A stretch of DNA of 64,000 bases from Clostridia bacterium (GCA_017447775.1 JAFSMU010000011.1:103688-167687), one strand, 5' to 3'; positions 50,796-59,201 are shown, numbered from the stretch's first letter. A program made the numbers and translations. The notes: generated from the sequence alone by a model not told the origin.

Positions 50796-50824
50796 AAACC
50801 ATCGCACAAGCGATGGTTTTTTTA
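50796..50824 (+). terminator. Terminator after the zinc-ribbon membrane gene
   Basis: AAACCATCGC, loop ACAA, GCGATGGTTT then TTTTT. It also faces the 3' end of dnaI at 50847. Confidence 0.85.
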
Positions 50825-50846
50825 TTTGTGAAATTTGGAAATGCTC

Positions 50847-51830
50847 TTATTTTTTGTTCATTTTAAGCTTTTCGCCTCGTACGTCCTTGCCGACAAAGGC
50901 GCACACCTCAAACTCGCCTATGAGGCGCGAAACGATCCTTTCGTTGTACTGTTCGAGAAGCTCGTTTCGTCTTACGTTTGTGGAGATGAGCATACTTTTT
51001 TCAGACACGATGCGCGTGTTGATCACGTTATACAGGCAGGCTGACGTAAACTGATTTGATACCTCCGTGCCGAGATCGTCGATTATAAGCAAGTCGCACT
51101 CGAAGTACTTATCGGTTTTTGACGGCGTTTTGTCGCCAAAGCTTTTGTTGAACCGCTCGTAGCTGAAATCCGAAAACATATTCTGCGCGCTTTCGTATAT
51201 AACGCTGCACCCGCTCTCGATCACGCTCTTTGCGATGCCGCTTGAAAGATGCGTTTTGCCGAGTCCCGTCGTGCCCATAAAGAGCATATTGCGGCACTGC
51301 CCTTCGGCAACGGCCGTGGCAAAAGCTTTTGCGCGAATAAGGTTGTTTTCCATTTTCGTCCGATCGACGCCGATGTAATACTCGAGCGAAAAGTTGTCAA
51401 AATCCTGCTTTGATATAAGGCCCGACATACCGGAATTCTTGAACTCCGCGTCGACAAGCGCACGGTGAAGACACTTGCACATCTTCCCGTTTTTGTCATA
51501 TCCGGTATCTTTGCATAGCGGACATTCGTACTTCGGCTCCCCCATATCTGCGTCAAATCCAGCGGCGGCAACAAGCCTTGCTCGCTCCGAAACAAGCTCC
51601 TCGGCTTCCACGCGGATTTTATCTATTCTGCCGCAAAGATCTGAGCCGCCGCGCATGCTCTCTTTGAAAATACGCAGACCTATCGACGACAGCCTGTTGT
51701 CGATTTTTTTCACGTCCGGCACAGCGGAATACAGCTGCGCTTTTTCGACTTCGGCCGCAACTTCCGCCGCGACCTTTTTCTTTGCATACAGTTCCGTTAC
51801 TTTTGTAACGCTCTCACTGCTGTAAGGCAT
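50847..51830 (-). CDS. dnaI: DnaC/DnaI-type helicase loader ATPase
   Basis: 327 aa. An N-terminal domain (~1-150) carries a Cys pair region (YECPLCKDTGYDKNGKMCKCLH) of the primosomal DnaI zinc type. The AAA+ domain follows, with Walker A FMGTTGLGKTHLSS and Walker B LLIIDDLGTE. It loads the replicative helicase during initiation and restart. It directly follows dnaD (11-bp gap), so the two loaders are made together. Confidence 0.9.
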   Translation of the reverse strand: MPYSSESVTKVTELYAKKKVAAEVAAEVEKAQLYSAVPDVKKIDNRLSSIGLRIFKESMRGGSDLCGRIDKIRVEAEELVSERARLVAAAGFDADMGEPKYECPLCKDTGYDKNGKMCKCLHRALVDAEFKNSGMSGLISKQDFDNFSLEYYIGVDRTKMENNLIRAKAFATAVAEGQCRNMLFMGTTGLGKTHLSSGIAKSVIESGCSVIYESAQNMFSDFSYERFNKSFGDKTPSKTDKYFECDLLIIDDLGTEVSNQFTSACLYNVINTRIVSEKSMLISTNVRRNELLEQYNERIVSRLIGEFEVCAFVGKDVRGEKLKMNKK

Positions 51831-51841
51831 ACGCTCCTCCT

Positions 51842-52768
51842 TTATTTTCCGATATTGCTCTCGCCGCGCGCGATGGCAAGATCGAGAAATTCGTCAAGAT
51901 CAAACCCGGGATCGTTTTTCTGTTTTTTGCTCTTTTTGCCCGATTTTTCTTTGAATTCTTTTTTCTTTTCTTCGGCTTCAGCGCCGTTTGAAACGCCGCT
52001 TTTGTGCCAGTTGTCCATTATCGCGTTGGCGTATGCGAGCGTCGGGCGCTCGGTGTTCGATATCGTTTCTTCATAAGCGCGGCGAATCATCTCCTCGCTC
52101 ATGCCCCATTTTACCCAATTTGATATGTACTCCCGTTCGCGCGGAACGAGCGCGCGCTCGCCGAGGCCGAACAGGCGACGGACAAGATATTCGACGTCAT
52201 GCTTTTTGTTTTCGCCGTCGAGGTACGCTTCAAGCGCGTCGACGGTGCGGATGCCGCCATCGTAAAGGGATATCGCCTTTTTTTCGATAAAACGCACCGT
52301 TATCTTCTCGCGGCGCGCGTAGTGAGAACAGAGCAGCATTATGTACTCCGGTTCAAGCCCAAGCCCCTGACGAAGATATATAACAGAGCTTGACTCGGCG
52401 TGAGTGAACACGTGCGAGCCGAGTATTTCGCGGCACTTTATTATAAGTCCGTCGACCGACGGATCGCTCTCGCGTATCTTTGCTATCTCATCCCCCGTGT
52501 AAACGCGCGATGTGCTGTCGCTCGGGGTTATGCGGCGCTTTTGCATCGGCTCCTCATCGCCCTCGATGATCCCCGCGCCGCGCCAGAAAGAGAGCGCTTT
52601 TGAAACCGCACCCCCGTCGAGTGAGCAAACGGATGCAAGTTCCCCCTCGCTATTCCCCGCGCAAAGCGCGACAAGAACGCGAAGCTCCGCCTCGCCCGCC
52701 TCGCTTATTTTATCCTTCACGGCGCCGGGCAGAGATATGACCGACGCGCCGTATTTTAGCTTTATCAT
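51842..52768 (-). CDS. dnaD: DnaD-domain replication initiation protein
   Basis: 308 aa. The N-terminal winged-helix-like region (~20-75: AELRVLVALCAGNSEGELASVCSLDGGAVSKALSFWRGAGII) is followed by a DnaB-2/DnaD domain containing YISNWVKWGMSEEMIRRAYEETISN and PTLAYANAIMDNWHKSGV, the signature YxxxWxxxGxxxxxIxxA. DnaD remodels oriC DNA and recruits the helicase loader. It heads the dnaD-dnaI operon. Upstream lies a cluster of DnaA-like boxes. Confidence 0.9.
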   Translation of the reverse strand: MIKLKYGASVISLPGAVKDKISEAGEAELRVLVALCAGNSEGELASVCSLDGGAVSKALSFWRGAGIIEGDEEPMQKRRITPSDSTSRVYTGDEIAKIRESDPSVDGLIIKCREILGSHVFTHAESSSVIYLRQGLGLEPEYIMLLCSHYARREKITVRFIEKKAISLYDGGIRTVDALEAYLDGENKKHDVEYLVRRLFGLGERALVPREREYISNWVKWGMSEEMIRRAYEETISNTERPTLAYANAIMDNWHKSGVSNGAEAEEKKKEFKEKSGKKSKKQKNDPGFDLDEFLDLAIARGESNIGK

Positions 52769-53112
52769 AAAGCACCTCTCGCTTTGTTTTTCTATGTCTG
52801 TTGCTTGATGTAAATATTTTCCATTTATGGAACGTATTCGGCTGCCTTAATATGAAGTTTTCCACATTGAACAGGCGCTTCAGTTCGCTGTTTTTTCCAC
52901 ATTATCAACAGAGTTTTCCACTATAAAAGCCCGATTTGGCCTTGCTTTTGCCCGATTTTGACAAAATCTGCCGTTGCTCGACAAAAATTCTTTCCACTCG
53001 ATGTGGAAAACTTTTCAATTGGATAACGGCGAAAAATATACAGTTGTATGAAATAAAATCAAGCGAAATAACGCCGAAAATTCGTATATTTTTTTGTCTA
53101 AAATGACGTCTT
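52769..53112. promoter_or_regulatory. Intergenic region with DnaA-box-like cluster upstream of dnaD
   Basis: This 344-bp non-coding stretch contains TTTTCCACA at 52858-52866 and 52893-52901 and its reverse TGTGGAAAA at 53002-53010. Near matches are TTATCAACA at 52902-52910 and TTTTCCACT at 52914-52922. These fit the relaxed DnaA box TTWTNCACA or differ by one base. The rest is A/T-rich without a confident ORF. The dnaD promoter was not pinned down. Confidence 0.7.
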
Positions 53113-54126
53113 TTACACTTCCGCCACGGCCGATGCGTTGAGCGACACGTCTGAAAACGCGCCCGCTTTGTACTCAAAGTAGGCCGCCGAAGCTATCATC
53201 GCGGCATTGTCGCCGCAGTATTTCAGCGCCGGCATATAGAGCTGCACGCCGCGGTTTTTGCACAGATTTTCAAGCGCCGCACGAAGGTGTGAATTTGCCG
53301 CAACGCCGCCCGCAAGCACAACGCGGTGAACGTCCGGGTATTTGTCCAGCGCCTCGTTCATTTTGATGACGACAGACGAAACCGCCGCCTCGACAAAGCT
53401 TGCCGCGATATCGGCCCTCGGCAGCTCCCCGCCCTTTTGCGAGCAAGAGTTGATGTGATTCAGCACCGCCGTTTTTATGCCCGAAAACGAAAAGTCGAGC
53501 GTGTCGTCCTTTATTGCGGCAGACGGGAATTTGATATTCGGCTTGCCCTCATACGCCAGCTTATCCATCGCGGCGCCTCCGGGGTACGGCATACCGAGAA
53601 CGCGCGCCACTTTGTCAAACGCTTCGCCAAGCGCGTCGTCGCGCGTTGCACCGATCGTCGTCATATCGCGGTAAGTGTCGGCTTTGATAAGCGACGTATG
53701 GCCGCCTGACGCGACGAGTGCGAGAAACGGAGGTTTGAGTTCCGGGTGGTCTATGTAGTTTGCCGCAATATGCCCTTTGATGTGATTGACGGCGATAAGC
53801 GGCTTTTTATTTGCATAGGCGAGCGATTTTGCGAAGTTGACTCCGACGAGAAGCGCACCTATAAGCCCCGGGCTTGCCGTTACGGCGACAGCGTCAATAT
53901 CGCCGATGGCGGCGTTTGCCGTTTCAAGCGCTTCGTATGTGATCTTCGATATTGCCTCCGTATGTGCGCGGCTTGCAATTTCAGGCACAACGCCGCCGAA
54001 ACGCGCGTGTATATCTATTTGCGACGCAACGATATTCGACAAGACCGTTATCTTCCCGTTGTCGTCAAATTCAAGCACCGCCGCGCTTGTTTCGTCGCAT
54101 GAGCTTTCAAATCCGAGTATTTTCAT
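53113..54126 (-). CDS. tsaD: tRNA N6-adenosine threonylcarbamoyltransferase
   Basis: 337 aa. It transfers the threonylcarbamoyl group to A37 of ANN-decoding tRNAs, with TsaB and TsaE. ASKHA-fold motifs are ILGFESSCDETSAAVL, the metal ligands in VNHIKGHIAANYI, LVASGGHTSLI and LAGGVAANSHLR. It precedes rimI and a phosphatase; tsaB and tsaE are not in this window. Confidence 0.97.
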   Translation of the reverse strand: MKILGFESSCDETSAAVLEFDDNGKITVLSNIVASQIDIHARFGGVVPEIASRAHTEAISKITYEALETANAAIGDIDAVAVTASPGLIGALLVGVNFAKSLAYANKKPLIAVNHIKGHIAANYIDHPELKPPFLALVASGGHTSLIKADTYRDMTTIGATRDDALGEAFDKVARVLGMPYPGGAAMDKLAYEGKPNIKFPSAAIKDDTLDFSFSGIKTAVLNHINSCSQKGGELPRADIAASFVEAAVSSVVIKMNEALDKYPDVHRVVLAGGVAANSHLRAALENLCKNRGVQLYMPALKYCGDNAAMIASAAYFEYKAGAFSDVSLNASAVAEV

Positions 54127-54140
54127 TTCATCTGTCTTTC

Positions 54141-54581
54141 TTAAAGATAGTAATTGTAAAGGTATGCGTCCTCGCGCGGCGCGCGGTAGTAGTTTTTTCT
54201 CATTCCGACGCGTTCAAAACCGGCGTTTTCATACAGCGATATCGCCGCGTCGTTTGACGCGCGCACTTCAAGCATAACGACGTCGAGTCCGAGCGATTTT
54301 GCAACGCGGAGCAGCTCGCTCACAAGCGCGCGCCCCGCGCCGAGCCGCCTTTGTTCCGGCTCAACGGCGATATTGCACAGCTCCCCTTCGCCGACCGCGC
54401 ATTTCATAAGCGCGTAGCCGACAAGCGCTCCCCCCGCCATCGCGACAAGAAAAACGGATGATGCGTCGTTTATTTCATTTTCTATCGCCGCGTCGCTCCA
54501 CGGGATAGAGTAACACCTTTGCCAAAGCGACGAAACGGCGGAAAGGTCCGCCGACGTCGCGCGCCTTATTTCGATCTCCAT
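54141..54581 (-). CDS. rimI: Ribosomal protein S18-alanine N-acetyltransferase
   Basis: 146 aa from ATG 54581 (MEIEIRRATSADLSAVSS). The GNAT motif A is NIAVEPEQRRLGAGRALVSELLRVA, with LEVRASNDAAISLYENAGFERVGMRKNYY at the C-terminus, the RimI signature. It acetylates the S18 N-terminus. It overlaps the phosphatase gene by 16 bp and precedes tsaD by 14 bp, the usual rimI-tsaD pairing. Confidence 0.9.
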   Translation of the reverse strand: MEIEIRRATSADLSAVSSLWQRCYSIPWSDAAIENEINDASSVFLVAMAGGALVGYALMKCAVGEGELCNIAVEPEQRRLGAGRALVSELLRVAKSLGLDVVMLEVRASNDAAISLYENAGFERVGMRKNYYRAPREDAYLYNYYL

Positions 54582-55009
54582 TTTGAACCGTCCGGATAAA
54601 GCAGTTTTTCGATCTCGCGGCAAAGCGCGAAAAAGCACTCGTCGTGCGCGTTCTCGTCGTAGTCGGCAGGGACTGAAATGCCCGCCTTGAACGTCGTTAT
54701 TTTGTCTTTGAATTCCGGATAGCGCTCCGCTATTTTTTCGGCGTGCGCCGACGTTACGCCGACGACGATGTCGCTTTTCGACACAAGCTCGCGCGTTAGC
54801 GGTTTTGATATCTGCGTGCGCAGCTTGTCTTTATCGTAGCCGTGCCTTGTAAGCGCCGCACGCGCGTCGTATGACATAGGCCGTCCCTGCGTCGTGAACA
54901 GTCCCGCCGAATCGGCGATATAGTCGCTCCCGTAAACCTCGTTTGTTATCGCCTGCGCCATCTGCGAGCGGCAGATATTGAGGTCACAGACAAAAAGAAC
55001 GCTCTTCAT
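54566..55009 (-). CDS. Low-molecular-weight protein tyrosine phosphatase
   Basis: 147 aa. The P-loop is VCDLNICRSQMAQA, i.e. C-x5-R (Cys8 to Arg14), with the usual GN replaced by LN. The general-acid Asp should lie in SVPADYDENAHDE, where the normal DP is displaced, so activity or specificity may differ (protein Arg/Tyr phosphatase versus arsenate-reductase-like). Homologues such as YwlE sit near tsaC/sua5-type genes. Here it precedes rimI-tsaD. Confidence 0.85.
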   Translation of the reverse strand: MKSVLFVCDLNICRSQMAQAITNEVYGSDYIADSAGLFTTQGRPMSYDARAALTRHGYDKDKLRTQISKPLTRELVSKSDIVVGVTSAHAEKIAERYPEFKDKITTFKAGISVPADYDENAHDECFFALCREIEKLLYPDGSKWRSK

Positions 55010-55014
55010 ACAGT

Positions 55015-55878
55015 TTATTTTTTCGGAAGCGCCTGAACACTGTCCGCAACGGCGGTGATATAGTCGTTTTCAAACAGCTCTGTCATTCCTCTGTCGCAAA
55101 GAGCCGTAAGCTTTGAATCTATCGGTATCTTTGCAAGAACAGGTATTCCGTAGTCGAGCGCGACCGAGTCGACGTGGCTGTTTCCGAATACTTCTATCTT
55201 TTTGCCGCAGTCGGGGCAGACGACGTAGCTCATATTTTCGACGATGCCGATGATAGGCACGTTCATCATTTTTGCCATTTTGACCGCTTTTGCGACGATC
55301 ATGGAAACAAGGTCCTGCGGACTTGTTACGATAACGATGCCGTCAAGCGGGATAGACTGGAACAGCGTCAGCGGAACGTCCCCCGTGCCCGGAGGGCAGT
55401 CGATGACAAGCGTATCGACGTCGCCCCAGACGACGTCCGTCCAGAACTGCTTTACAGCGCCTGCGATAACGGGGCCGCGCCATACGACAGGCGACGTCGC
55501 GTCCTCGAGCAGAAGGTTGATACTCATAACCTCAATTCCCGTCGTCGTTTCCATCGGCTCGATGCCGCCGAGGGGCGAGGCGTTGCACGTGCCTTTGAGT
55601 CCGAATGCCTTCGGGATAGACGGGCCTGTTATATCGGCGTCGAGAATGCCGACCTTTTCGTCGCGGCGGGAAAGCTCTGTCGCAAGCAGAGATGAAACCA
55701 TAGACTTGCCGACGCCTCCCTTGCCGGATACGACGCCTATAACGCGTCCGACGTGGCTGTACTGATTGAGTTTTTCATACTGCGGCGCGCCTCCGCGAGA
55801 CGAGCAGTTTGCAGAGCAGCTTGAGCAGTCGTGCGTGCAGTTTTCAGATGATGTATTTGTATTTTTGGTATCTGCCAT
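55015..55878 (-). CDS. mrp: Mrp/NBP35-family Fe-S cluster carrier ATPase
   Basis: 287 aa. The N-terminal cysteine cluster (ENCTHDCSSCSANCSSRGG) can bind an Fe-S cluster as in NBP35. The deviant Walker A is VVSGKGGVGKSMVSS, and the C-terminal CPDCGKK (C-x2-C) bridges the dimer. It delivers 4Fe-4S clusters to apo-proteins; the hydrogenase and family-4 glycosylase of this window are plausible clients. It lies 5 bp upstream of the phosphatase gene on the same strand, so may share its transcript. Confidence 0.92.
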   Translation of the reverse strand: MADTKNTNTSSENCTHDCSSCSANCSSRGGAPQYEKLNQYSHVGRVIGVVSGKGGVGKSMVSSLLATELSRRDEKVGILDADITGPSIPKAFGLKGTCNASPLGGIEPMETTTGIEVMSINLLLEDATSPVVWRGPVIAGAVKQFWTDVVWGDVDTLVIDCPPGTGDVPLTLFQSIPLDGIVIVTSPQDLVSMIVAKAVKMAKMMNVPIIGIVENMSYVVCPDCGKKIEVFGNSHVDSVALDYGIPVLAKIPIDSKLTALCDRGMTELFENDYITAVADSVQALPKK

Positions 55879-55900
55879 TGTGTTTTTTTCCTTTCGTGTA

Positions 55901-57346
55901 TCAGATGAGCTTAAAGCCGAAGTAGTCTTTTGCGTTGTTGTAGCATATATCGCAAACAGTCTGCGCGAGCGTGTCTATGTCGAGCGGATATTCGCCGCGC
56001 TCGACGTATCCCGCGATAACGGAGCAAAGTATGCGTCTGAAATATTCGTGACGCGTGTATGAAACAAAGCTGCGCGAGTCTGTCAGCATTCCGATAAATT
56101 TGGAAAGCGCCGAAAGATTTGCGAGGTTTTCAAGCTGCGCCGTGATGCCGGCCTTGTTGTCGTTGAACCACCAAGCCGCGCCGTGCTGGATCTTCATCGG
56201 GTTGCAAAGCCCCTCCGATTCGTCGCTTGTGAACTGGAACGAACCGATAAGCGTCGCTATGGCGGCGTTATCATTCGGGTTGATGGAGTAAATGACCGTT
56301 TTGGGAAGAGAATTTTCGTAGTTGAGCGCGTCGAGCATATCCGCAAGGGTGCGGATGTCAAATGTGCCCATCGTGTCGTATCCCCTGTCGGCGCCGCCGC
56401 GGCGGAACTCGACGGTGTTGGGGTTTCTTATAACGCCGGCGTGTATCTGCATTACCCAGCCGAGCTTTGTGTACTCGTGTGCAAGCACGCGGATAAGCGC
56501 CGAGCGGTAAGCGAGCGCCATATCATTCTGTATAAGCTCGCCCGCCATGGCGCGCTTGAACGAAACGTCCGCAATGGAAACGGCCTGCGCCGCGGAAAGC
56601 GAGCCGTCAAACAGATACTCAAAATCCATACCGTGATCGGCGGTGCGGCAGCCGAGCGCATCAAAGTATGCTATGCGGGAAAGAAGAACGTCGCAAAGCG
56701 TGGCAAAATCGCGTATTTCAACGCCGCAAACGCGCGACAGGCGGATGATATAATCGCGAAATCCCGCGTTCTGAATCTTCATCGCGTTGTCCGGACGGAA
56801 CGCGGGAAGCACCTGCGTTTCAAAATCGGTCACGTCGCGCAGCTTGATGTGATATTCAAGACTGTCGGCGGGGTCGTCGGTGGTGCAAAGCAGCGCCACG
56901 TTTGACTTTTTGATTATGCCGCGCACGCCCATATCGTCCCCGGCGAGCTTTTCTTTTGTAAGATCCCATATCTCGCGGCACGTTTCGGGGGAAATAACCC
57001 CTTCGTAGTCGAAGTACCTTTTGAGTTCAAGATGCGACCAGTGGTAAAGCGGGTTGCCGATAAGCTGAGGAATGGCGGCGCAGTACGCCTCGAATTTCTC
57101 GTAGTCGGAAGCGTCCCCCGTTATAAGCCGCTCGTTTATTCCGCACGAGCGCATGGCGCGCCATTTGTAATGGTCGCCCGAGAGCCACAGTTCAGTTATG
57201 TTTTCGTAGTGCTTGTCCTCGAGTATCTCCGAGGCGCTTACGTGGCAGTGGTAGTCGATTATCGGCATCGTTTCCGCGTAGTTGTGATACAGTACCTGTG
57301 CAAGATCGCTGTCAAGCAAAAAATCGTCACCGAGAAATTCTTTCAT
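55901..57346 (-). CDS. uxaC: Glucuronate/uronate isomerase
   Basis: 481 aa, amidohydrolase-fold. It converts D-glucuronate to D-fructuronate and D-galacturonate to tagaturonate, the first step of hexuronate catabolism. Motifs are MPIIDYHCHVSASEI (metal histidines), ITGDASDYEKFEAYC, ELKRYFDYEG, LLCTTDDPADSLEYH and MQIHAGVIRNPN. It is divergent from the KDPG aldolase gene that acts at the end of the same pathway. Ribosome site AGGAGAAC. Confidence 0.95.
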   Translation of the reverse strand: MKEFLGDDFLLDSDLAQVLYHNYAETMPIIDYHCHVSASEILEDKHYENITELWLSGDHYKWRAMRSCGINERLITGDASDYEKFEAYCAAIPQLIGNPLYHWSHLELKRYFDYEGVISPETCREIWDLTKEKLAGDDMGVRGIIKKSNVALLCTTDDPADSLEYHIKLRDVTDFETQVLPAFRPDNAMKIQNAGFRDYIIRLSRVCGVEIRDFATLCDVLLSRIAYFDALGCRTADHGMDFEYLFDGSLSAAQAVSIADVSFKRAMAGELIQNDMALAYRSALIRVLAHEYTKLGWVMQIHAGVIRNPNTVEFRRGGADRGYDTMGTFDIRTLADMLDALNYENSLPKTVIYSINPNDNAAIATLIGSFQFTSDESEGLCNPMKIQHGAAWWFNDNKAGITAQLENLANLSALSKFIGMLTDSRSFVSYTRHEYFRRILCSVIAGYVERGEYPLDIDTLAQTVCDICYNNAKDYFGFKLI

Positions 57347-57389
57347 ATCGTTCTCCTTTATTGTGTCCCAAAAAAATTCGTTTAAGTAA

Positions 57390-57434
57390 ATTATACAACA
57401 AATTGTTTACAAATGCAAGATTTTATTATATAAT
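57390..57434. promoter_or_regulatory. Overlapping divergent promoters of uxaC and eda
   Basis: The minus-strand promoter for uxaC is TTGCAT (57413-57418), 17 bp, TATAAT (57390-57395). The plus-strand promoter for eda is TTTACA (57406-57411), 17 bp, TATAAT (57429-57434). The eda -35 lies inside the uxaC spacer, so one bound regulator could block both. The near-palindrome ATTGTTTACAAAT is centred there. Confidence 0.6.
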
Positions 57435-57464
57435 TCAGGTGCAATTATTTTTTTGGAGGCTGAA

Positions 57465-58427
57465 ATGAACGATATCACAAGAAAAATATACCTTTGCGGG
57501 ATAGTTCCCGTGATAAAGATAAAGAACGCGGAAAACGCCGTTCCGCTTGCCCGCGCGCTGCTTGACGGCGGGCTTGACGTGATCGAGGTCACCTTCCGCA
57601 CAAGCGCCGCGGCGCAGGCCATATCGCGCATCTCAAAGGAATGTCCGCAAATGCTTGTCGGCGCGGGTACGGTGCTGACTCGCGCTCAGGTGGACGAGGC
57701 GATCGAAGCGGGGGCGAAGTTCATCGTTTCGCCCGGTTTTAATCCCGACACGGTGAAATACTGCATATCGAAAAACGTAACGGTCATCCCGGGGTGCGCG
57801 TCGTGCGGAGAGATGGAGCAGGCGATGGCGCTGGGGCTTGATACGGTCAAATTCTTCCCCGCCGAAGCGTCGGGCGGCGCCGCTTTTCTCAAAGCGGTAA
57901 GCGCCCCGTACAAAAATCTTCACTTTATGCCGACGGGCGGCATCGACCCGGGCAATATGATGCAATATCTGTCGCTTCCGTGCGTTGCGGCGTGCGGCGG
58001 AAGTTTTATGGCGAAGGAAGCGCTTATCGACGCCGGCGATTTTACCTCGATCACACGCTGCGCCGCCGACGCCGTGCGCCGTATGCTCGGATTTGAAATA
58101 AAGCACGTCGGCATCAACTGCGACAATGCAGAAGAGGCGGCCAACGTTTCCGAAAAGCTGTGCCGTTTGCTCGGTCTGCTTCCCGACGACCGCGCGGGCG
58201 CCACGTTTGTCGGCACTCTTGTCGAGGTCATGAAATCGCCTTTCCGCGGCGCGTGCGGTCACATCGCCATCGGAACGTCAAACCCCGACCGCGCCAGAGC
58301 TTATCTTGAAAAGCTCGGCTTTGAATTTGACGAAAGCTCGGCAAAATACGACGGCGCCGGCAGGCTCAACATCATCTACCTCAAAGACGAGATCGGCGGA
58401 TTCGCTTTTCATCTTGCGGCAAAATAA
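57465..58427 (+). CDS. eda: KDPG/KHG aldolase fused to a C-terminal VOC domain
   Basis: 320 aa from ATG 57465 with GGAGG 5 bp upstream. Residues 1-205 are a 2-keto-3-deoxy-6-phosphogluconate / 4-hydroxy-2-oxoglutarate aldolase. The catalytic Glu41 is in DVIEVTFRTSAA and the Schiff-base Lys129 in DTVKFFPAEASGG; MPTGGIDPGNM is the phosphate site. It splits KDPG to pyruvate and glyceraldehyde-3-phosphate. Residues ~205-320 form a vicinal-oxygen-chelate (glyoxalase-like) half (KHVGINCDNAEEAANVSEKLCRLLG ... GHIAIGTSNPDRARAYLEKLGFEFDE). Standard Eda enzymes are ~210 aa and lack this. The VOC partner role is unknown. Confidence 0.9.
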   Translation: MNDITRKIYLCGIVPVIKIKNAENAVPLARALLDGGLDVIEVTFRTSAAAQAISRISKECPQMLVGAGTVLTRAQVDEAIEAGAKFIVSPGFNPDTVKYCISKNVTVIPGCASCGEMEQAMALGLDTVKFFPAEASGGAAFLKAVSAPYKNLHFMPTGGIDPGNMMQYLSLPCVAACGGSFMAKEALIDAGDFTSITRCAADAVRRMLGFEIKHVGINCDNAEEAANVSEKLCRLLGLLPDDRAGATFVGTLVEVMKSPFRGACGHIAIGTSNPDRARAYLEKLGFEFDESSAKYDGAGRLNIIYLKDEIGGFAFHLAAK

Positions 58428-58445
58428 TAAAAATCAATGCCGAAG

Positions 58446-58471
58446 GCTCCCTTGCAAAAGGGAGCTTTTTT
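58446..58471 (+). terminator. Terminator after eda
   Basis: GCTCCCTT, loop GCAA, AAGGGAGC then TTTTTT. Confidence 0.85.
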
Positions 58472-58610
58472 GCGCACGCCACGGGGCGGCTGCCGCTCCG
58501 CGCAAATGTTAGCAAAAGCTAACAGCGGCGGGCACTTTCCGTATTTCACGAAATTGCCGTTTTTTCCGAAAAAATATAGCGGAAAACGCAAAAAAAATTC
58601 AAAAAAAGTA

Positions 58611-58639
58611 TAGCAATTTTTCGCGCGCGGGTGTATAAT
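58611..58639 (+). promoter_or_regulatory. Promoter of the hydrogenase operon
   Basis: TAGCAA (58611-58616), 17 bp, TATAAT (58634-58639). The leader contains a CGGCGGC/GCCGCCG hairpin (58657-58673) before the GGAGGAAG ribosome site. Confidence 0.6.
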
Positions 58640-58706
58640 AATATTTGTGCTATGAACGGCGGCAATGCCGCCGATACGCAAAATACATAAACGGAGGAAG
58701 TTTTCC

Positions 58707-59201
58707 ATGAAAAAGAAACTTACGTCGGTCACATTCAATGATTCGGCAGAAAAGCGGGAAAAGCTCCTCGCCGTTATTGAGGAATACAAGGGCAAAGAGG
58801 GCAACCTTCTTCCCGTTCTTCAAAAGGCGCAGGAAATCTACGGCTATCTCCCGCCGGAAGTTCAGAAAACTGTCGCGCTCGGACTTGAAGTTCCGGAGGC
58901 TGAGGTTTTCGGAGTTGCATCGTTCTATGCGCAGTTCAAGCTCAATCCGGACGGCGACATCGCCATCGCGGTTTGCCTCGGCACCGCTTGCTACGTCAAG
59001 GGTTCCGGTCAGCTTGCGGACAAGGTAACCGAGATAGTCGGTCTTCACCCGGGCGAAACGACGAGCGACGGCAAATACAGCTTTGAAGCCACACGCTGCA
59101 TCGGCGCGTGCGGTCTTGCTCCCGTCATGACGGTAAACGGCGACGTTTACGGCCGTCTTACACCTGCCGACGTTGCCGGCATCATTCGCAAATATCAGTA
59201 A
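58707..59201 (+). CDS. hydC: NADH-linked [FeFe] hydrogenase, NuoE-like subunit
   Basis: 164 aa from ATG 58707 (MKKKLTSVTFNDSAEKR), GGAGG upstream. The N-terminal helical bundle (LLPVLQKAQEIYGYLPPEVQK) is followed by a thioredoxin-like [2Fe-2S] domain with cysteines in AVCLGTACYVKGSGQL and TRCIGACGLAPV. It is the 24-kDa-type subunit (HydC/HndA) of the soluble NAD(H)-dependent, often ferredoxin-bifurcating, hydrogenase. It leads the three-gene operon. Codon choice is strongly biased, indicating high expression. Confidence 0.93.
   Translation: MKKKLTSVTFNDSAEKREKLLAVIEEYKGKEGNLLPVLQKAQEIYGYLPPEVQKTVALGLEVPEAEVFGVASFYAQFKLNPDGDIAIAVCLGTACYVKGSGQLADKVTEIVGLHPGETTSDGKYSFEATRCIGACGLAPVMTVNGDVYGRLTPADVAGIIRKYQ

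Noticed and set aside
52905..53177. 90-codon minus-strand frame between tsaD and dnaD
   Set aside because: It overlaps the tsaD C-terminus, has no ribosome site, and covers the DnaA-box region; composition is non-coding.
58507..58524. Canonical Rex operator upstream of the hydrogenase
   Set aside because: The TGTTA...TAACA halves are separated by 8 bp and not by the 6 bp of the TTGTTAA-N4-TTAACAA consensus; kept only as an unidentified palindrome.
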